This document shows positions 11,932 to 23,286 of a stretch of DNA of 64,000 bases, piece after piece. The notes below the pieces were generated by a model. That model saw only the letters and a program-made list of their open reading frames with translations. It was not told where the DNA came from and did not search any database. The translations under genes were made by a program, and so were the position numbers. The stretch lies in the NCBI GenBank assembly GCA_019188255.1, contig JAETXT010000011.1, positions 744,001-808,000 on the forward strand, read 5' to 3'. The stretch is from Verticillium longisporum (lineage: Eukaryota; Ascomycota; Sordariomycetes; Glomerellales; Plectosphaerellaceae). Numbering within the stretch: position 1 is the first letter of the stretch; each line of letters begins with the position of its first letter.

Positions 11932-14894
11932 ATGGCAGACCGTCTCCCCACGTCGTCGTCAGGGCGGAAGCGCCGCGGCGAAGGCGATTCGGTGGGGGAC
12001 TTCTGGATCGATGCCGAGATCGGCAAGGGTAGCTTTGCTACGGTGTATAGAGGCTACCACAAGGTCTGACATTCCAGGAACCTGCTACAAGTTGCCGTGT
12101 TCTAACTCCTCGACTTGTAGACCTCAAAAGCATTAGTTGCCATCAAGTCCGTCGAGCTCAGCCGCTTGAACGCCAAGCTCAGGGAGAACTTGTATGGCGA
12201 GATTCAAATCCTCAAAACACTGAGGCACCCTCACATTGTCGCCCTCCACGACTGCATCGAGTCCTCGACACACATCAACCTCGCCATGGAGTACTGCGAG
12301 CTTGGCGACCTATCAATATTCATCAAGAAACGTGACAAGCTGGGCACCAATCCTGCGACCCACGACATGGCACGGAAGTACCCTTCCACGCCGAACTCAG
12401 GTCTTCACGAAGTCGTGACTCGACACTTTCTTCAACAATTGGGCAGTGCCCTCAAATTCTTGCGAGAGAAGAACTATGTTCATCGGGACGTGAAGCCCCA
12501 GAACCTGCTTCTTCTCCCGTCACCACAGTACCGGGACACGGTCCCAAAGCACATTTTGTCCGCGAGCCGAGATTCCATGATTCCTAATGCAGGACTGGCG
12601 TCGCTGCCGATGCTGAAACTCGCAGACTTCGGTTTCGCCCGTGTCCTCCCGTCGACATCCCTCGCTGACACCCTCTGCGGCTCACCGTTGTACATGGCGC
12701 CTGAAATCCTCCGCTATGAGCGCTACGATGCCAAGGCCGATCTCTGGTCGGTCGGAACGGTGCTCTACGAGATGATCACTGGCCGGCCCCCGTTCCGTGC
12801 CAGGAATCACGTTGAACTACTGAGGAAGATTGAGGCCGCTGAAGACAAGATCAAATACCCCAAGGATGCCACTGTGAGCAGAGATCTGGTGAAGCTCATC
12901 AGTAAGCTGCTCACTCGTAACCCCGTTGAGCGAATCAGGTTCGAAGATTTCTTCGCCGACCCTATCGTGGCCGGTGCCATTCCCGGCGTTGTTGAAGATG
13001 ATATTCCGAAACCGCCTCAGGAGCAAAGAAACTCTATCGAAGCCCGTGCGAGCACCAAGCCTGAGAGCATGCCCCTGTCACGACAAGCATCCCTGAGGCG
13101 CCACGCTGAGGAGACTGGTCTGTCCCGCTCACCCCGTGCAGGTCTCTCAGCATCTCCGCAAACCGAGCCGTCGGGGTTGCCACGGGTATCCCGCCCGTCT
13201 GGCGAGCGCCTTAGCAGCTCGCCCGGCCAAGACAGTGGTCAAGGTCTCGGTATCCGCCGGCCACCTCCACCGCAACCATCAACCTCCGCACCCGCCAGGC
13301 CTCACAGGCCATCAAATGCATCTTATACCCGCCCATCAGCTCGCGGCACCCCGTCGCCCACATCGTCATCCTTCGACAACGCTCACCGAGGCAAACTTCG
13401 ACCTGTGACTGAGCGCAGCATGACGGAATCGGACAGAGCGGCGCAGGATGTCGCCTTTGAACGTGACTATGTCTTGGTGGAGAAGAAACATGTTGAGGTG
13501 AATGCTTTCGCAGACGAAATGGCAGCCAACCCTCGACTCAACTTCTCGCCAAAATCTGGCCAGCAGATGGTCCGCCGCGCTACCCAGCAGGGCGCACCCA
13601 CATCAACGACGGGCGCCGTTCGGGCGCAGACATCGCAAGCTGTCCAGATCGCGCAGGGCCGGGAGTTTCCCACTCATGAACGCCGTGGCTCCTACGAAAA
13701 GAGTTTTTCTGGTAGCCCCGGATCCGCTACGCCGAGCTTTATTACAAAGGCCATCCAGGATGCCAGTGTGCGCCTATTTGGGTTCAAAGTGCCACATCAC
13801 GTTCTGGGCAAGGGGCAGTCGCCACCACAAATCTACAGCGCTTTTCCTGCCTACCCTACCACTCACGGTCCCGCTGGCCTTCTCGAGGATGGGAAGCAGA
13901 GGGTGCCTGCGGATGAGGATGCCCGAGCCGTCAAGTACATCCAAGACTTGGCTCACCGCAGCGATTGCGTCTTTGGTTTTGGCGAAGTCAAATACAAACA
14001 ACTCCTCCCTATCGCTCCATCTACGGACACTGGGCTAGGTGGCCTCTCTGCTGATGAGGCTTCCGAGGACAACGGTCTGACGCTGGAGGCTGTTGTCGTG
14101 CTCTCCGAGGAGGCCTTGGTACTCTACGTCAAGGCTTTAACGCTTTTGGCCAAGGCCATGGATGTCGCAAACGCATGGTGGGTACAGAAAACGCGTTCAG
14201 AGTCGACCGTGGCTCTGGATCCTGCAAAGGAGAATCTTATTCTGCGAATGAACTCGACAGTTCAATGGGTTCGCGGGCGGTTCAATGAGGTTCTCGAAAA
14301 GACCGAAATTGTTCGTCTGAAACTCATCGAGGCCCAGAAGCAGCTGCCCGAGGACCATCCCAGCCATCCTAGGAACCAGGGCGAGAGTTGCTCTTTGTCT
14401 ACCTCGGCGGGTACCGAACAAGTCTACTTGACGCCTGGCATTAGTGCTGAGAAGCTCATGTACGATCGCGCTCTGGAGATGAGTAAGCGTGCTGCCATTG
14501 ACGAAATTGCAAACGTTGATCTCGAGGGTTGCGTAATCTCTTACGTTACGGCTATTTACATGCTTGAGGCTGTGCTGGACAACGACGGTGAGACGGCTAA
14601 GGGACGGTCTCCCAGCACCAGTAAGAACACTGTGTCCCAGGACGACGTCACCAGCGATCTGGATAGCGACGACCAGCAAGTGGTCAAGAAGAGTAAGTCA
14701 ACCCATCGCAGGCTGTGCTCGTCTTTGTACTGACCCTGTTTGCAGTGATTCACATGATATCTTCCCGTTTGGCCATGGTCAGGAAGAAGATGGCGGCTAT
14801 TGCTGAGGCCTCGAGGTCTGAGCAGAGCCAGCAGCAGGTACGCAAGCGAAGTGGCGATGTCACCCCGCGAAGTGTTCCAACACATGCCTCCTAA
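11932..14894 (+). CDS. ATG1: Autophagy-initiating Ser/Thr kinase ATG1
   Basis: Three exons: 11932-12063, 12121-14692 and 14746-14894, giving 950 aa. The first intron has an unusual GTCTGA donor; the second has GTAAGT. It is the kinase of the Atg1-Atg13-Atg17 complex, which starts autophagosome formation. The kinase domain spans residues ~22-330: glycine loop [18 protein letters not shown] lysine (K53), [16 protein letters not shown] and [12 protein letters not shown] disordered Ser/Pro-rich middle (~350-560) follows, then a helical C-terminal domain (~590-930) that binds Atg13 in the family. Exon 1 supplies the glycine loop, so the start MADRLPTSS at 11932 is well supported. The long pyrimidine-rich upstream region suggests an extended leader. 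Frame is intact throughout. Confidence 0.96.
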
Positions 14895-15944
14895 GCGACG
14901 GAGGTTGGCGTTTTCTGTTATTTTCTCTCAAGATGATGTGACGACGAACAAATCGAAAAGCCTACGAACGACTTTCATATCCATTTCTTCCAACCCTGGA
15001 TGATTCCTAGCATGGGCTCAGTGGAGGCTCTTCAGCAAGCGAGGTTTGCTCAGGATAACAGGACATTTTCACCGGCGTTTTGGGCAAGAAAGCATTGTCC
15101 CGGATCTCTTTTCTTGCATTCTTGTGTTTTTATATTTGGGTATTGCCAGAGATTGGGCTGGCGTTGAACTGCATATTTGTCGCGTCGCTGGGTACGTAAG
15201 AAGCTTCAGCTCAGGGTTTACAGCTGCCCGCGTATCGAGGTGTCAGCGTACGTCGATGTGCTTGCATACTGGAAACTAGGGTACACAGCACCCGTGGTTG
15301 GACGGTAGGCTTGGCTCTGCGATGGATGGCGTCGCGACTCTTGGTCTGAACAATGCTGTCATGAGCTTGGCATTCATGGGTCGCAGACTGAGGAGAGAGC
15401 AATGATGGATATACGTTTGGTTTACGGAGGGACAATTTGGAAGGGGTTCGTGGTTTGGTCCTTCGTGACAGTGTCGTAGAGAGGAAGGGGTCTCCGACGT
15501 AGATTGCCAATGAGAACTTTGTCTCTGGGACGCTTGCTTCGTGTGGCCCGGGGCTGCCTGTGGCAGGTCTTTGTTCGCAGACAACGAATAGGGCTGATAC
15601 GGTATACGGCACCTATGCTCTTGTGAGTTCTTACACGTACCTGATTCAAGAAGAACAAAGCATCTTGCAGGTCACAGCACGTTTCGTCAGGAATCATCCG
15701 GATGGATCATGGCAGATGTTGATTGAGGAGGCAGGCATGACTATAAAAATCGTTCCTGGGTATCATCGACCATGGTTCAATTCCATATAGCTTGTTGAAC
15801 GCAGTTCTTTTGCGGTAGATTCCCCACCACAGCTACTGGTTGAAGCAAAATACACTGGCAATATTCCGTGCAAACGATCAACCAACGCAAAGAAGACCCG
15901 AGCGCATACGCAGCGACGAGACGTAGGTAGAGCCATACTTCATC
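14895..15944. other. Intergenic, no gene seen
   Basis: Contains the ATG1 3' region and the upstream region of the next plus-strand gene. No domain-bearing frame is present on either strand. Confidence 0.55.
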
Positions 15945-17657
15945 ATGTCATCGCAGGCAGAGGAGCCCGTTCCGAGCCACGAGCCAGTGCACAAGGGCTC
16001 TGGCACACCAGATCTCCCAAGTCGCGTACCTGCGGGCAAGCACGACACAGACGGCAGGCGTCTCGTGAGATGCACGACCTCGAAGACCGAAAAGGAGACG
16101 CGCCCCCTCGCAGGTTTGGAGCGCCGTCCTGGCGATGACCTGGCTCGATCGACTGCCCGCCGGACGGGCGAAACGGGTCAACTCCGCAAAACAGCAAGCT
16201 CTACCCAGGATGCATCGTCAACCAATCTTGTGGACGATCCGGTCCCGCGAGTTCCCGCCTATGGGACCATGACGGTCATGACAAGCGCGGGCAACATGAT
16301 CACGACGCCACGGATCCCGGGCTTCGGCTGCAGCCGAAACAGGCCTGGCATGAGCGTGGTCGAGCGCATCCTGCAGCAGCGAGCGACCAAGGCAGCGCAG
16401 GAGAAGGCACGGCAGAAGATCGCCGAGGAGGCCCAGTTGCGGGAGGCGCGGCGGCGACGGGCCGAGGAGAAGAAGAGGCAGGCCGAGGAGAAGAAGGAGC
16501 GCGCGCGGCGGCGGAGGGAGCGCGAGGCGCGCGAGGCGCGGGGCCGGGTGTGGTACGGCGCCATGGTCGCGGAGATGGGGGCTCTGCTGGAGGATATCGA
16601 CTGGGCGGTCGTGCTGAGGACGAGCAGGGCGTTGGTTGGCAGCACGTCGAGGGGGGCGCGGCACAGGTTGCGGGAGAAGCCGCCTCCTCAGGACCTGTAC
16701 TGGGCGCGGTGTGCGATGGACATGGACAGGGCGACTATTGAGTCCATGGGCGACTATGGAGTCAGGCTCGTGGACGTGGTGAGGCGGGTCGACAGACCGG
16801 ACTGGCTGGAGGAGGAGACGGTGCGGCGCAACAGACTGAAGCTGACGGCACTGCAGGAAAAGGGGGCCCAGGTTTGTGAGACCGTTGGCGAGGGGAGGCA
16901 GGCTGCTGACGAGGCGCAATGGAAGCTCCAGGCGCTCGACGCGCTGGCTCAACCGCTGGCGGAGGGTCTCTGGCTTGCGGCCACAAATAGGATGCAAGAG
17001 ATTGGGCGCGTACAGTACGTTGACGGACTTCCTGTGGACCTGGAACCGACCAGGTGGACGGTCATGCCGACTTCACGGAAAAGCAGACGGAGCCTGACAC
17101 AGAAAGGCGTGCCTTGCGCCCAGTGTGAGGCTGCGAAGATGACGGAATGCAGCCAAGATCGATTCCTCCCAGGCAGTTCCAAGCTGGAACCTTGCTTGCG
17201 TTGTCAACGAATGGGCGAAACATGCATCCAAATAGACCCTGGTTTGCGGGACGCTGATCGCGAGGGTTTGCCCAGGTGGACCAAATACGTAGCATCTGGG
17301 CACGGCATTGGCAAGAAAGTAGCCCAGGCCAAAGCCGAAGAGCTGCTTGAGCCTCGAGGTAGGGCGTTTGTCAATATTTGTGGTCTCATGGTTGATGCGG
17401 TCGATGTCAAGAGTTTCGCTCCAGCCATGGTATCAACGTTGCAGGTTGAGAGCCTCAAGGCCAGGCGCAATCAATCCATGGCTGAAACCCCGAGGCTCAA
17501 CTCTCCCAGGCTGCTGTCACCAAGCGAAGAGTCGAGAGCCGAGGGATTTCGTGCGAGAATGGCCAAGATTCGTTCAGATGAATATTGGGCTAAGAAGGCA
17601 GAGGCTGCGGGAGTGGGCGTAGCCGACTGGGGTGGCGGGACACGGGGAGCAAGATGA
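15945..17657 (+). CDS. Coiled-coil protein with an irregular six-cysteine (Zn2Cys6-like) motif
   Basis: Single-exon 570-aa protein that I do not recognise as a named family. Residues ~1-120 are polar and disordered. Residues ~140-205 are a charged Lys/Arg/Glu/Ala helix (RRRRAEEKKRQAEEKKERARRRR), probably a coiled coil. Residues 391-427 carry six cysteines (C391, C394, C402, C417, C420, C427) with spacing C-x2-C-x7-C-x14-C-x2-C-x6-C. That resembles the fungal binuclear zinc cluster but has one extra residue in the first loop and a long linker, and it sits mid-protein rather than near the N-terminus. The basic residues normally following the second cysteine are weak (EAAKMTE). DNA binding is therefore inference. 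Upstream of a zeta-like gene on the same strand. Confidence 0.7.
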   Translation: MSSQAEEPVPSHEPVHKGSGTPDLPSRVPAGKHDTDGRRLVRCTTSKTEKETRPLAGLERRPGDDLARSTARRTGETGQLRKTASSTQDASSTNLVDDPVPRVPAYGTMTVMTSAGNMITTPRIPGFGCSRNRPGMSVVERILQQRATKAAQEKARQKIAEEAQLREARRRRAEEKKRQAEEKKERARRRREREAREARGRVWYGAMVAEMGALLEDIDWAVVLRTSRALVGSTSRGARHRLREKPPPQDLYWARCAMDMDRATIESMGDYGVRLVDVVRRVDRPDWLEEETVRRNRLKLTALQEKGAQVCETVGEGRQAADEAQWKLQALDALAQPLAEGLWLAATNRMQEIGRVQYVDGLPVDLEPTRWTVMPTSRKSRRSLTQKGVPCAQCEAAKMTECSQDRFLPGSSKLEPCLRCQRMGETCIQIDPGLRDADREGLPRWTKYVASGHGIGKKVAQAKAEELLEPRGRAFVNICGLMVDAVDVKSFAPAMVSTLQVESLKARRNQSMAETPRLNSPRLLSPSEESRAEGFRARMAKIRSDEYWAKKAEAAGVGVADWGGGTRGAR

Positions 17658-18176
17658 CGAGGAACAGTCTGTCTCATGAGTAGGAGAGTTGGTTTGCTGT
17701 CGAGACTGATGCAAAACCTGGCCCAGAGCGTCAAGTGGTTGTCGTCCAAAGGTTGATCCGGATGAGGCCTCAAGAAGCAGACTGGAGAAAACATTATGTC
17801 GCATCTCGGCGAGGGACAATTGGTTCGATCAGCTTAGCTAATCATACTCTGGAATGACTTCATTCCCAATATCAACCTCCCTCACACACGAACGTCGCAA
17901 CTCAGAGGCAAGCTTTATGGTACAAATATCTGGATTCACTTGGATATATTGTTGACTATCAACACGACTTAACCAACGTTCTCATACTTATAACTGCGGT
18001 CAAGCACTATAATCAAGCTTGCGCCAAGCGAGATATCCCGCGATCACCTCATTGCGAGACTGGCAAAGAAAAGGGGCACTAAGACATCCCAGAAGAAACA
18101 TTTTCCACTCTGAAGGACTGACATTTCTAACTCGACATCAAACGGCACCACTTGAATCTCCTGCAACGACAGCACC
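17658..18176. other. Intergenic, no gene seen
   Basis: AT-richer spacer between the six-cysteine protein and the zeta-like gene. It probably holds the terminator of the first and the promoter of the second. Confidence 0.5.
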
Positions 18177-19156
18177 ATGCCTCCCCCGCCAGACCTCACC
18201 TCTTACATCCTGCCAACCCAGACCTCGGACGACATCTTCAAGTCCCAGATCCTTCCGGCCGAGTTCCCCTCGTTGGCACCAGCACCACAAACGCAGGCCG
18301 GCCAACGACCCCTCGCAGTACTGATAGTAGGTCAAACGGGCGCCGGCAAAACCCGCCTCGCCCCCGCCGTTCTCAAAGCCCAGACCGCCCTCCGCGGCAG
18401 CCCAGCCCACATCATCGCAGACACCTACAAGACGTACCACCCCTCGTACGCGACCCTGACGGCCTCGCCAGCGACGGCGCCTCTCGCCTCGCCGGCCACA
18501 GGCCCCGACGCCCGCCGCTGGCTGCGCCTGGCCGCGACCCACGCTGCCAACCAGCGCCTCGACCTCCTCATCGAGTCTGCGTGCCGCCATCCGGATGACT
18601 TCACGGCGCTCGCCGCCGCGCTCCATGACGAAGGCTACCGCGTAGAGGTCGTCGTGTTGGCTGTGCCGAGGCCGCTCAGCAGGCTGGGGATCCTGACGCG
18701 CTTCCACGAAAGGCTGCCCGAGGCGGGGAGCCGCGGGCTGCCGGTTCGCCTGACACCCATCAAGGTCCACGACGACTCGTACAGCGGACTTTTGATGCTG
18801 CGCAGTGGATTGATGCACATCCCGAGACGGTGGATCAGGTTCTCGTTGTGAGGAGGGGCAACCTCGTCGCCTTCTCTGATGCCAAGGAGCGTCCTGACGG
18901 GAAGTTGATGGGCCAGGTGGCGGCGGCGATCGTCAGGGAAAGGGAGAGGCCCTTGACAGACGTGGAGAAGGCCACTGCCGCAGAGGATCTCGCCAAGTTG
19001 GAAAAGAGGGACACGGTACAGGCTCAGGAGCTGAGGGCCATGCTTGCACCCCTCCTGGCCGAGCCCGATCCGTCAAGCCTACAGCCACTACTGCCCCTGG
19101 AGTTTCCCACTGAGAGATGTAGGCGGGATGCTACCCTTTGGCTGGGCGATAGTTGA
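18177..19156 (+). pseudogene. Zeta-toxin-like P-loop kinase gene, frame broken once
   Basis: The first segment (18177-~18790) has the P-loop GQTGAGKT at residues ~53-60, and then ADTYKTYHPSY, which matches the substrate region of zeta-toxin kinases. In bacteria these phosphorylate UDP-N-acetylglucosamine; fungal homologues are common but their role is unknown. Near the T-run 18790-18793 the frame shifts by one base, and coding-like sequence continues in another plus frame to a TGA ending at 19156. As given, the protein stops at 18851. The second segment is acidic/basic helix-like. No antitoxin partner is recognised next to it. Its 3' end faces the FHA-kinase gene 240 bases away. The break may be an assembly error, like others in this window, or a real inactivation. 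Confidence 0.72.
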
Positions 19157-19397
19157 TGTCAAAATGATAACTAGCAAGCGTGAGATTCAGAGATGTCTGC
19201 ATCATGTTTGAGATACAATTACGTCCTCGTCGACAGTGTGAATTACCTTGCACCTGTACCGCATCATAACCTCACCAATTGCCCGGGCATCGCGAAGATT
19301 CGCGTTGCAGAATTATGCCCCAGGCAGGTTTGCGTACAAATTGTCCCAACTTACACGATACATTATGCCGGTTCCCTCATTGCTTCGTCGTTTCCAC

Positions 19398-21397
19398 TCA
19401 TCTTGACCGTTTTTGCAACTTGGACTGTCGCTGGACAGCATTGGCCGATGAGGACTGCTGCCGTCCCTTTTTCCTCGCAAGCGGGACGACTGCCAGATGA
19501 TTTTTGTCCACTGCTGAATACTGGTTATGACCCCTGAGATTCGACTTCTGATACTCCACCTCCCCAACCTTGCCTTGACTATCAGTAATGATGATGCTTG
19601 GTTTGGCTTGAGTCGGCTTCTCACGGCGCGGCCCAGCTTCGTCGTTCTTCTCGTGAGGAAACCCAGTCTCAGCATGTAACTTCAAAGGCCCAGCGAAAAA
19701 CTGTGAGACAGTCTTCAAAGGTCTAGAAACTTCACGCACGATTCTGGAGCCTTGAAGTCGCGAGCTAGAATTGGCAGGCGTTGGCTGTTGACTGCTCGGT
19801 AGAATAGAGTCAATCGCCTCAGCTTGCGCTCCTTCACGGAGCTTCAGACTCCTCGTGGAATTCGATTCTGCCATATCTTTGGGGCCAAAATCTGGAATCT
19901 CCTCGGGACATGGAAAGACCTTTTTATCCCCGTTCCAAGATTGCTCGACGCAAAGCTTCAGGTCGTCGAGCCGTTTCTCGTGTTGCTCCATCGTGAACCA
20001 AGGGTGCTGGACGGCCTGCGCCGAAGTCATTCTCTTCGAGGGATCAACTACCAGGCATCGTTGGAGAAACCTGACGCCGATAGTACTCAACGTTGTGTGC
20101 CTGTCATCAACAATGCATTTGATGCAATCGATGACCTGGTCCTGACTATATCGGTAAAGGCCTCCAATGTCTTCTGTCGCTTGACTATTCAAGACAAATA
20201 GCATGATGACACCCATAGCCCACATATCTACCGGACAAGCATGGTCAGTGACTTGATTGATCACCTCTGGGGCTATGTATCGCTCCGTGCCGACTCGCGA
20301 CATCAATCTAGTCGGACCCTCGAAAGCAGAGTTGCCAAGGTCGCTGAGCGCAATGCGGTAGTCCGGGCTCGGTCGAGTGACGAGAAGAACATTTTCAGGT
20401 TTCAGGTCCCGATGAACGATTCCGGCTTTGTGTAGGCAGTGCACGCCATCCACGATTTGCTTTATGATCAATTTGATATCCCCCTCCCGAAATGGTGGCC
20501 CATGCAGCTCTCGCCGCTGTACAAGGGAGAATAGATCACCACCTGTGGCCAGCTCAGTGAAGAAATACCTAAACTCTGTCAACCTTCGTAACTTTATGGA
20601 AGAAAGTTCGACTGACAGTGTGTGAGGCGAGTATATGGCATGGACGTAAGAGATGATGTTTGGATGGTGTAGTTGCCTGACCATGTCAATTTCTTGCTTC
20701 CACCGACGCAAGGTCGTGGCCCCGTCGACGCGCACACGAAGTCGGTCAACATTCATGATCTTGCAAACCACCTGCCTCTTGGTGGCCACCTCAATAGCTA
20801 GGAAAACCCGCGCATGGGCGCCATTGCCGAGTGCGCGATCTGTTACGTTGAATCGGCCAGCAAAGAAGTCCATCTCCCGTTGTTGAATGGGACTAGGGAC
20901 GTAAAGCGAAACGTAGTCCTGCTTGAAATGGAATGTCATACAAGGAATAAACTCGGAAACATTGACGTCACGAGATGGCTGACCAGGAACAGTAATGACA
21001 TCGCCGTCGAGAAGGCAGTGGCCTGGTGTGATCCTCTCGGGGTCACCGATATGCTGTCCATTGACGCGTATGCCATTTCGAGACCTACGATCGCGAACGT
21101 AGCACAGTGGTGGATGGTACTCATCGAATGTGATGACGTAGAACTCGAAATGATCTCGAGAGTAGCCCTGATCATGCTGCTGACGGATGCGACTGTGATG
21201 GTCAGAAACAGAGCCTATTTCGACGGCGCGGCAATACCTACTCGCCGCGTCCATATTTCAGAAGTGATTCGGGATATATGGGTATCGTTTCTGAATGTGA
21301 TATGAGCTGGTTCCCAGCGCGTGACGCCAGATTAAGCCATGCTTACCTGTGTGTTCCTGGCAACGGCGGCCAAGCTCCAGCTCTGCAACCCGGCCAT
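19398..21397 (-). CDS. FHA-domain Ser/Thr protein kinase (Chk2/Cds1-like layout)
   Basis: I propose three exons: 21397-21347, 21306-21242 and 21192-19398, with introns of 40 and 49 bases, giving 636 aa. The second intron has donor GTAGGT, a CTGAC branch site and acceptor CACAG. Splicing it joins YGRGD to a frame with YSRDHFEFYV, restoring the FHA Gly-Arg and Ser-x-x-His motifs; RNGIRVNG completes the FHA fold (residues ~25-110). The kinase domain (~135-420) has GNGAHARV, the lysine in VVCKIMN, HRDLKPEN, SDLGNSA (DLG instead of DFG) and ERYIAPEV. The C-terminal ~200 residues are disordered and basic. The layout is that of DNA-damage checkpoint kinases, but it is diverged and may belong to the accessory FHA kinases of filamentous fungi. 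The first exon is the least certain; an unspliced start at 21254 would lose half of the FHA domain. Confidence 0.82.
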
Positions 21398-21916
21398 CAC
21401 GTTCACACGACATTGACTCGAAGGCTTGAGCCATGATGCGAAGTTTCGAAGAAAACAAGGCCTTGCGAGAAGAAACGAGACTGCACGTGAGTATTTTGGC
21501 GAAGTCTAGCATTCAGAGTTCAACGAGAATCGCTGCACACTGAGGTAATGGACATGGCAGGTTGACGGTCCGCACCAGGAGATAGGTACACATGGGTCTC
21601 TTCATTTTTTCGCTTTCACAATGATGGCAAGAGCCTTCCGATTCAAGGCAATACAGCAATACAGTTGCTCTCTGGGGCAGGCGCCATACATCGTGACCCC
21701 CCTGAATACCGATCTATAGAGTTTCAAAGGCAGGTGCGGGTTGTCGCACAGTGCCACACTGTGAAGCGTCACTGCGGGGTCGTGGTGGGCGTTCAGACGC
21801 ACACGTGACGCTACAGGGCACCTGCCCTTCTCCCAATGGCATCTTAAGCTCCCGCAGAAGTTACGAGCTTCAGATATTCCTGATTCCTCACCAACAACTC
21901 TCGCCTCGGTCAACAT
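21398..21916. promoter_or_regulatory. Divergent promoter of the FHA kinase and RPL41
   Basis: About 520 bases between the FHA-kinase start (-) and the RPL41 5' splice site (+). The right end is the likely RPL41 leader. No specific sites were assigned. Confidence 0.5.
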
Positions 21917-22111
21917 GTAAGTGCCAATTCTCGCCACCCGTCTATCTCCGCGCCGCACCGGCAACAGCTTGTATATTGTCGGGGTAATTGGGCCTTTGCC
22001 ACCGCGCCAATGTCCCCGGCGACGTCTCTGCTGTTGCGATGCGCGCGCGCGTGCTCAGCGGCGCATCAATTATATCACCCGTGACAAGTCGGCTAACACG
22101 CTCTTCCTCAG
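21917..22111 (+). other. RPL41: 5'-UTR intron of RPL41
   Basis: A GTAAGT donor at 21917, a GCTAACAC branch site at 22092-22099 and acceptor CTCAG at 22107-22111, six bases before the RPL41 start. Leader introns are common in fungal ribosomal protein genes. Splicing also breaks up the upstream ATG at 21915. Confidence 0.75.
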
Positions 22112-22117
22112 TCCAAG

Positions 22118-22262
22118 ATGAGAGCCAAGTGGAGAAAGAAGCGAGTTCGTCGCCTCAAGCGCAAGAGAAGAAAGATGCGAGCCCGATCGTAAGTCGATAT
22201 TCGTAGCGACGTCGTCGCTGCCTCGACACACGTTCAGTCACTAACTTTCCCTCAGCAAATAA
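22118..22262 (+). CDS. RPL41: 60S ribosomal protein eL41
   Basis: The coding parts are 22118-22188 and 22256-22262, encoding 25 residues, almost all Arg and Lys, starting MRAKWRKKRVRRLKRK. This is the universally conserved eL41 peptide of the large subunit, which reaches to the small subunit at the intersubunit bridge. The 67-base intron (22189-22255) has donor GTAAGT, branch site CACTAAC and acceptor CTCAG. It splits a serine codon, leaving only SK-stop in the last exon. Without splicing the peptide would end at the TAA formed by the donor, one residue short. The gene is far too short for ordinary length cut-offs. Divergent from the FHA kinase. Confidence 0.95.
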
Positions 22263-23286
22263 ACACCTCGCACATCACCTCGACCATGACCCCTCCTTCG
22301 AGATGACCACACAAACGTCATGATCAGCACTAAGAGCTGTGTGCGCCACATCACACCAAACCTCTACCACGACCCCGGTCTGCCGCCTTTTCGGGATGGC
22401 AATTCATTCGCATTCTCTTCATCCAGGATTCGGACGATGGGCTGACGGCCAGGCAAAGGCAAGGGTGGCCCCCAGGACTCTAGTTGGTTGGGGCGGGCTA
22501 TCAGACACGGAGCGGAGACGACGACAATTTTGGAAGGTCGAGTGAGGTAAACGATTAAGTCGACAACGACGAAACGAAGTGTTTATGGGTCATGAAGCAT
22601 GCTGCTGGACGACCCTTACGAGGGATCTTGGACCAGAACGGCAATGACAATGAAAAAAGCAGTTTGCTTCAAATCATTCTTGTTCATCCTGACAATCGTG
22701 AGACTGCGACATGTATGGTGTGGGCGTATTTTGGGTTTCAGCCTCGGAGTTTTTGTGAGGAAACCCCGCCCTGCCCTTTGTCGCAGCACGAAGCGACCTC
22801 ACGAAGCTCCCACGTACCCCGCGTTCCCTGGAGGTCATCTGTCTAAGACGAGTCATGCCTTGAGGGCTGCGAGCGTCACAACGACGTCAATAGATGGGGA
22901 GAAGAAGGCGCCGGCAGCTATCTTTGCCAAGTTGCATGTTGCCCGCTCGAACGCTGATTCGGTTTGGGCTGGCTGGCTCGATCGCGTGCATCGAACCTTG
23001 TGTCCATCTTCCGGGCTGCCGCACGTGCCACGCAAAGCTAGCTTCGGCAGGTAAAATCTTCACAGCACACGACAGTGCTCACACAGCGTTCGATACGCAA
23101 AATGATGTCGATTCGAGGCAGACTGTGCCCACAGCTAGACTAAAACGCCTGATCCAAACCCAGCCCCGTCCCCAAAGCTAAATGCAATACAATCGCGCCA
23201 GTGACCCAGACGCCGCGCCCGCACCAGCTTATCGCACCAGCTTATCCTCGGCCCTCTTCCCAAATCGCGAGCTTGCCCGCAGTGCC
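22263..23286. other. Intergenic, convergent 3' ends
   Basis: Spacer between RPL41 (+) and the capping enzyme (-). Open frames on both strands lack recognisable domains. Probably 3' untranslated sequence and neutral spacer. Confidence 0.55.
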
